From CF-118 sp035689345 (GTDB taxonomy: Bacteria > Chloroflexota > Dormibacteria > Dormibacterales > Dormibacteraceae), in contig DASSLR010000078.1 of NCBI GenBank assembly GCA_035689345.1, positions 1 to 28,815 on the forward strand: a stretch of 28,815 bases of DNA, written 5' to 3'. Shown here piece after piece: positions 25,729-28,815 of the stretch. The translations under genes and the position numbers were made by a program. The notes beneath the pieces are model-generated. The model was given only the letters and a program-made list of their open reading frames with translations. It made no database searches and was not told where the DNA came from. How positions within the stretch are numbered: position 1 is the stretch's first letter; each line of letters begins with the position of its first letter.

Positions 25729-26496
25729 TTACTCCGGCTGGTACGGCGAGCGCGTTTCCTCGGGCAGCTCGTACCACTGCACGCGGTCGCCGACCTGGGC
25801 GCGCAGCCGCCACTTCAGCGGCTTGGGGCCCGCGGCGATCGCCGCCTGCAGCTCCTGCACGCGAGAGCGCACCAGCTCGCGGTCGACATCGAGCTCGTCG
25901 AGTACGTGGAGCAGCTTCGGGAAGTTGAGCTCGACCGTCCGGCACAGGCCCCAGTCGGCGCAGGCGAGGCGGGTTAGGTAGGCCGCGTCGATCGCGTCCT
26001 CGCCGTCGCCGATCGGGTGATCCAACAGCAAAGCGATCACGTCGATGAGGTCCTTGCGGTTCACCTCGTAGATCTGGAGCTTGCTGAGGAGAAGATCCGA
26101 TGGCGTGGCGCACGGACCGTCGCCGTCGAGGCGGCCCCGCAAGTCGATGACGTGAGACATCTTGAACACGTCGATGAAGACGTCCACCTGACGGCCGTGG
26201 GCGGCGTCGTAGAAGTACAGGCGCGTGTCGCCGTTCATCAGGTTGAAGCGCTCGTTCGCTTCGTAACCGAGCGACGGAAAGAGCGCGAGCACCGCCTTGC
26301 GGTCCTTCTTGGACATGGCGTAGTCGAGGTCGCCGTACTTGCGCTTCAGCGGTGGGCGCGCGGCGCTGGGCGAGTGCAGGTGGATGCCCGCGCCGCCGAG
26401 GAGCTTGACCTTCACGCCCGCCTTCTTCGCGGCCTCGGCGATGCGCCCCGCTTCTTCAATTGGGTCCGCGAGAGGTCCGTCGGGCACCTCACGCAC
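25729..26496 (-). CDS. Nucleotidyltransferase-like protein of unknown role
   Basis: GTG at 26496 overlaps the aldehyde dehydrogenase stop by 8 bp and gives 255 residues. The N-terminal half has LLGGAGIHLHSP, then KRKYGDLDYAM and later VDVFIDVF. This GG-x-A-x-x-x-H / D-x-D / distal acidic pattern suggests a minimal nucleotidyltransferase fold (AbiEii/DUF-type), as in antitoxin/toxin or tRNA-modifying NTases. The C-terminal half (SDLLLSKLQIYEVNRKDLIDV, then tryptophan-containing repeats) resembles the C-terminal helical part of such proteins. I cannot name a family with certainty. No partner antitoxin is visible. Overlap with the gene before and 2-bp spacing to the gene after show that it belongs to the dehydrogenase operon, which is unexpected for an NTase. 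Confidence 0.6.
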   Translation of the reverse strand: MREVPDGPLADPIEEAGRIAEAAKKAGVKVKLLGGAGIHLHSPSAARPPLKRKYGDLDYAMSKKDRKAVLALFPSLGYEANERFNLMNGDTRLYFYDAAHGRQVDVFIDVFKMSHVIDLRGRLDGDGPCATPSDLLLSKLQIYEVNRKDLIDVIALLLDHPIGDGEDAIDAAYLTRLACADWGLCRTVELNFPKLLHVLDELDVDRELVRSRVQELQAAIAAGPKPLKWRLRAQVGDRVQWYELPEETRSPYQPE

Positions 26497-27955
26497 CTTC
26501 GATCTCGATGACCACCGTCTTCAGGTCGGTCATCTGCTCGACCGCGCCGTGCCCGCCGACGCGCCCGATGCCGCTGCGCTTGCCGGCGCGGCCACCGAAC
26601 GGGATGTGGGCCTCCCAGTAGTTCGAAGACTCGTTGATGTTCACCCAGCCGACCTCGAGACCGTCGGCCATGCGAAGCGCGCGCGACAGGTCCTTCGTGT
26701 AGACGGCGCCGAGCAGCCCGTACGGCGAGTCGTTGGCCAGGGCCAGCGCCTCCGCTTCGTCCTTGAACTTGATCACCGGCGCGATCGGACCGAACGTCTC
26801 CTCGCGGCTCACCAGCATCGACGGAGTGACGCCGTCGAGGATCGTGGCGGGGTAGTAGAGGCGCGTCGGGAATCCCTCGGCCCTCCGGCCGCCGAGCACG
26901 AGCCGCGCGCCGCTGTTCAAAGCGTCGGCGACGTGGTCGTCCATCTTGGTCGCGACTCCTTCGTTGTTGAGCGGGCCGAGCGTCGTATCCGCCGCGAATG
27001 GGTCGCCGAGCTTCAGCTTCTGCGCCGCCGTGTCGAGCTTGGCCACGTACTCGTCGTGCACGGCTTCGTGGACGAGGATGCGCTCGCCCGCGGTGCAGCT
27101 CTGGCCCGCGCAGAGGTAGCAGCCGACGATGGAACCCTCGACCGCGTGGTCGATGTCCGCGTCGTCGAAGACGATCATCGGGCCGTTGCCGCCCAGCTCG
27201 AGCATCACGTGCTTGCCCGCGGCGCGGCGCGCGACCGACGCGCCGGTGGCGGTAGAGCCCACGAAGCCGACGCCGTCCACGAGTGGATGACCGGCAACCT
27301 CGTCGCCGACCTCGGCGCCGGGGCCGGTCACGAGGTTCACGGCGCCGGGCGGGAAGTCGCCCTCGGCGATGCACTCCATGAGCGCCACCGAGATCACGCT
27401 GGTCGTCGAGGCAGGCGTCCACACCACGGTGTTGCCCGCGGCGAGCGCCGGCGCGATGAGCTCGGTGGCCATGGTCAGCGGCCAGTTCCAGGGCGTGATC
27501 ACGCCATAGACGCCGCGCGGCACGCGCTTCGTGAACACGAGCTTGGTCGGGCTGGCGGACGGGATGACCCTGCCCTCGAGGCGCTTCAGGTCCTCGGCCG
27601 CGATGCGGAAGTACTCGGCGGCCTCGTCCACCTCGCCGTAGGCCTCGGCCAGCAACGGCTTGCCCTGGTCGAGGGTGAGGATGCGGGCGAGGTCCTCGCG
27701 GCGGCGCTCGATGGCTTCCGCGATCCGGTGCAGGCGGCGCGAGCGCTCGAATCCCTTGAGCCCTGCCACCGCCCCGCGCGCGCGATGCGCGGCTTCGACC
27801 GCCTGGCGCGCGTCCGCCCGCGTGCCCTCCGGCACCTGGGCGATGACGGCGCCGGTGGCGGGACTGACGGCGTCGAAGTGGCGCCCGCTCTCGGAGTCGA
27901 TCCACTCGCCGTCGACGAACATCTTCTTCACGGAGCGGGCGACGTCGACGGTCAT
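26489..27955 (-). CDS. NAD(P)-dependent aldehyde dehydrogenase
   Basis: A protein of 488 residues with the full ALDH fold: PWNWP (155-159, N157), ELGGNGP (253-259, general base E253), GQSCTAGER (284-292, nucleophile C287) and EETFGPI near residue 380. The usual cofactor-binding lysine in WKPA is threonine here (WTPAS, T180), a change I also recall as non-Lys in one actinobacterial-type subgroup. The ATG at 27955 overlaps the alcohol dehydrogenase stop. Operon position between an alcohol dehydrogenase and dimethylglycine oxidation genes suggests oxidation of an aldehyde such as betaine aldehyde, which would give glycine betaine. Other aldehydes are possible; sequence alone does not decide. Confidence 0.88.
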   Translation of the reverse strand: MTVDVARSVKKMFVDGEWIDSESGRHFDAVSPATGAVIAQVPEGTRADARQAVEAAHRARGAVAGLKGFERSRRLHRIAEAIERRREDLARILTLDQGKPLLAEAYGEVDEAAEYFRIAAEDLKRLEGRVIPSASPTKLVFTKRVPRGVYGVITPWNWPLTMATELIAPALAAGNTVVWTPASTTSVISVALMECIAEGDFPPGAVNLVTGPGAEVGDEVAGHPLVDGVGFVGSTATGASVARRAAGKHVMLELGGNGPMIVFDDADIDHAVEGSIVGCYLCAGQSCTAGERILVHEAVHDEYVAKLDTAAQKLKLGDPFAADTTLGPLNNEGVATKMDDHVADALNSGARLVLGGRRAEGFPTRLYYPATILDGVTPSMLVSREETFGPIAPVIKFKDEAEALALANDSPYGLLGAVYTKDLSRALRMADGLEVGWVNINESSNYWEAHIPFGGRAGKRSGIGRVGGHGAVEQMTDLKTVVIEIEGA

Positions 27956-28815
27956 TGCTTCTTCACTCCCAGGTCAAATGCCTGCTTGTAGATGCGCTCG
28001 TAGCCGGCCTTGTTGACGTCGCGCGGGTTGCCGATGGTCTGCGGGTCGTTGAACGCCTTCTCCGCCAGCATCGGGATCTCGTCTTCGCTGAAGCCGAGCT
28101 CCTGCATGCTCGGAATCTCGACGTCGACCGTCAGCTGGTGGACGTACTCCACAGCCATCTCGGCCGCGCGCCACATGCTGACGTTCCTCGTGTCGAGGCC
28201 GAACGCCTGCGCCATGCGCGCGAAGCGCTCGGGCTCGCCCGAATGGTTGTACTCCATGACCGGACCCAGCAGCCGCGCGGTCAGCGCGCCGTGCGGCGCG
28301 TCGTGCACACCACCCGCCGTCTGGCTCATGGCGTGGGCGGCGCCCGCGGAGTCAGTCCCGTACGCGAGGCCGGCGAGCATCGCGGCGGCGCTCATGTAGT
28401 AGCGCGCCTGCAGGTTCTCGCCTTGCGAGAACGCCACGCGCAGGTAGCGCGCGACGTACTCCATCGCCAGGAGCGCGACCGCGTCGGTGAACGGCTGGTG
28501 GTAGCTCATCGTGTAGCACTCGACCGCGTGCGCCAGCGCGTCCATGCCGGTCCCCGCGGTCACGGGACCGGGCAGCTTGACGCTGAGCTCGGGGTCGATG
28601 AGCGCCACCCATGAAGCGATGTTCGGGGTGCCGCCGACGTTGAACTTGATCTTCCGCTTCGGGTCGGTGATCACCGCCCACAGGGTCACCTCGCTGCCTG
28701 TGCCGGCAGTCGTGGGCACAGCGATCATCGGCGGGATGCGCTTGGCGATGGGGTCGTGACCCCACTCGTAGTTGAGGATGCTGCCGTCGTGGGCGGCCAC
28801 GACGCCGATGCCCTT
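27952..28815 (-). CDS. Iron-containing alcohol dehydrogenase, C-terminal part
   Basis: The frame is open from the window end to TGA at 27952-27954 (287 residues). Fe-ADHs are about 380-400 residues, so roughly the first 100, including part of the NAD site, are outside. Visible motifs are VPTTAGTGSEVT, the metal-site region GTGMDALAHAVE, and HAMSQTAGGVHDAPHG with the histidine ligands. The family oxidises primary alcohols or reduces aldehydes with NAD(P), using Fe or Zn. It is the first visible gene of the large minus-strand operon and overlaps the aldehyde dehydrogenase by 3 bp. A pair like this could convert choline to betaine aldehyde and on to betaine, instead of the usual GMC-type choline dehydrogenase; this is inference. 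Confidence 0.88.
   Translation of the reverse strand, partial: KGIGVVAAHDGSILNYEWGHDPIAKRIPPMIAVPTTAGTGSEVTLWAVITDPKRKIKFNVGGTPNIASWVALIDPELSVKLPGPVTAGTGMDALAHAVECYTMSYHQPFTDAVALLAMEYVARYLRVAFSQGENLQARYYMSAAAMLAGLAYGTDSAGAAHAMSQTAGGVHDAPHGALTARLLGPVMEYNHSGEPERFARMAQAFGLDTRNVSMWRAAEMAVEYVHQLTVDVEIPSMQELGFSEDEIPMLAEKAFNDPQTIGNPRDVNKAGYERIYKQAFDLGVKKQ

Noticed and set aside
25727..26113. N-terminal extension of dehydrogenase 2 in the same frame
   Set aside because: It overlaps the nucleotidyltransferase-like gene and lacks homology; the ATG at 25726 stands just before the FAD-binding strand.
25729..26496. AbiE-type toxin-antitoxin system
   Set aside because: Only one gene with NTase-like features is present and no AbiEi-like antitoxin; both neighbours are metabolic genes.

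Overview
The window is about 70% G+C by eye, densely coded on both strands, and reads as a chromosomal segment of a free-living, respiring, high-GC bacterium. Actinomycetota, or a Chloroflexota/Dormibacterota-like soil lineage, fits best. The reasons are many GTG/TTG starts, -10 boxes placed as for leaderless mRNAs, a short methylenetetrahydrofolate reductase resembling the actinobacterial type, and a menaquinone-type ETF oxidoreductase. The taxonomy is inference. I see no rRNA, tRNA, CRISPR, phage or insertion-sequence genes.

Layout. (1) 1-1418, plus strand: the 3' part of a non-pyrrolysine MttB-family trimethylamine/betaine methyltransferase, then a methenyl-THF cyclohydrolase-like FTCD_C protein. 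(2) 6090-1327, minus strand: corrinoid protein, methyl-THF:corrinoid methyltransferase, RamA-like corrinoid activator, DUF1638 protein, a 91-aa 'virulence factor'-domain protein and a DinB-like protein, nearly all overlapping. (3) 6182-6961: a divergent IclR regulator. (4) 7085-12575, plus: an ABC importer (lipoprotein, two permeases, ATPase) and a metallophosphoesterase. (5) 12759-15350, plus: MetF-like reductase and formate-THF ligase. (6) 18671-15398, minus: a dimethylglycine/sarcosine dehydrogenase and a choline-kinase-like phosphotransferase. (7) 18724-19608, plus: a two-domain VOC (CatE-like) protein. (8) 28815-19592, minus: iron alcohol dehydrogenase (cut by the window end), aldehyde dehydrogenase, a nucleotidyltransferase-like protein, a second dimethylglycine/sarcosine dehydrogenase, EtfB, EtfA and a membrane Fe-S ETF:quinone oxidoreductase.

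How it fits together (inference from family knowledge and gene order). A quaternary amine, most likely glycine betaine, loses its first methyl group through the MttB homologue to the corrinoid protein and then to THF. The RamA homologue keeps the cobalt reduced. The resulting dimethylglycine and sarcosine are oxidised by the two GcvT-fused flavoproteins, giving methylene-THF. Electrons pass through EtfBA and the membrane Fe-S protein to the quinone pool. Methyl-THF is oxidised by the MetF homologue, and the C1 unit leaves through cyclohydrolase and formate-THF ligase as formate plus ATP. A methylene-THF dehydrogenase (FolD) is not in the window. The alcohol and aldehyde dehydrogenases could make betaine from choline. 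The transporter, phosphoesterase and choline-kinase-like protein hint at uptake and processing of a choline or phospho-compound.

The most interesting points are the joining of corrinoid-dependent and oxidative demethylation in one locus, the uncharacterised DUF1638/'virulence factor'/DinB tail of the corrinoid operon, a candidate IclR operator repeated in the divergent region and at the metF promoter, and a composite hairpin repeat that fills the two largest gaps in otherwise overlapping operons.
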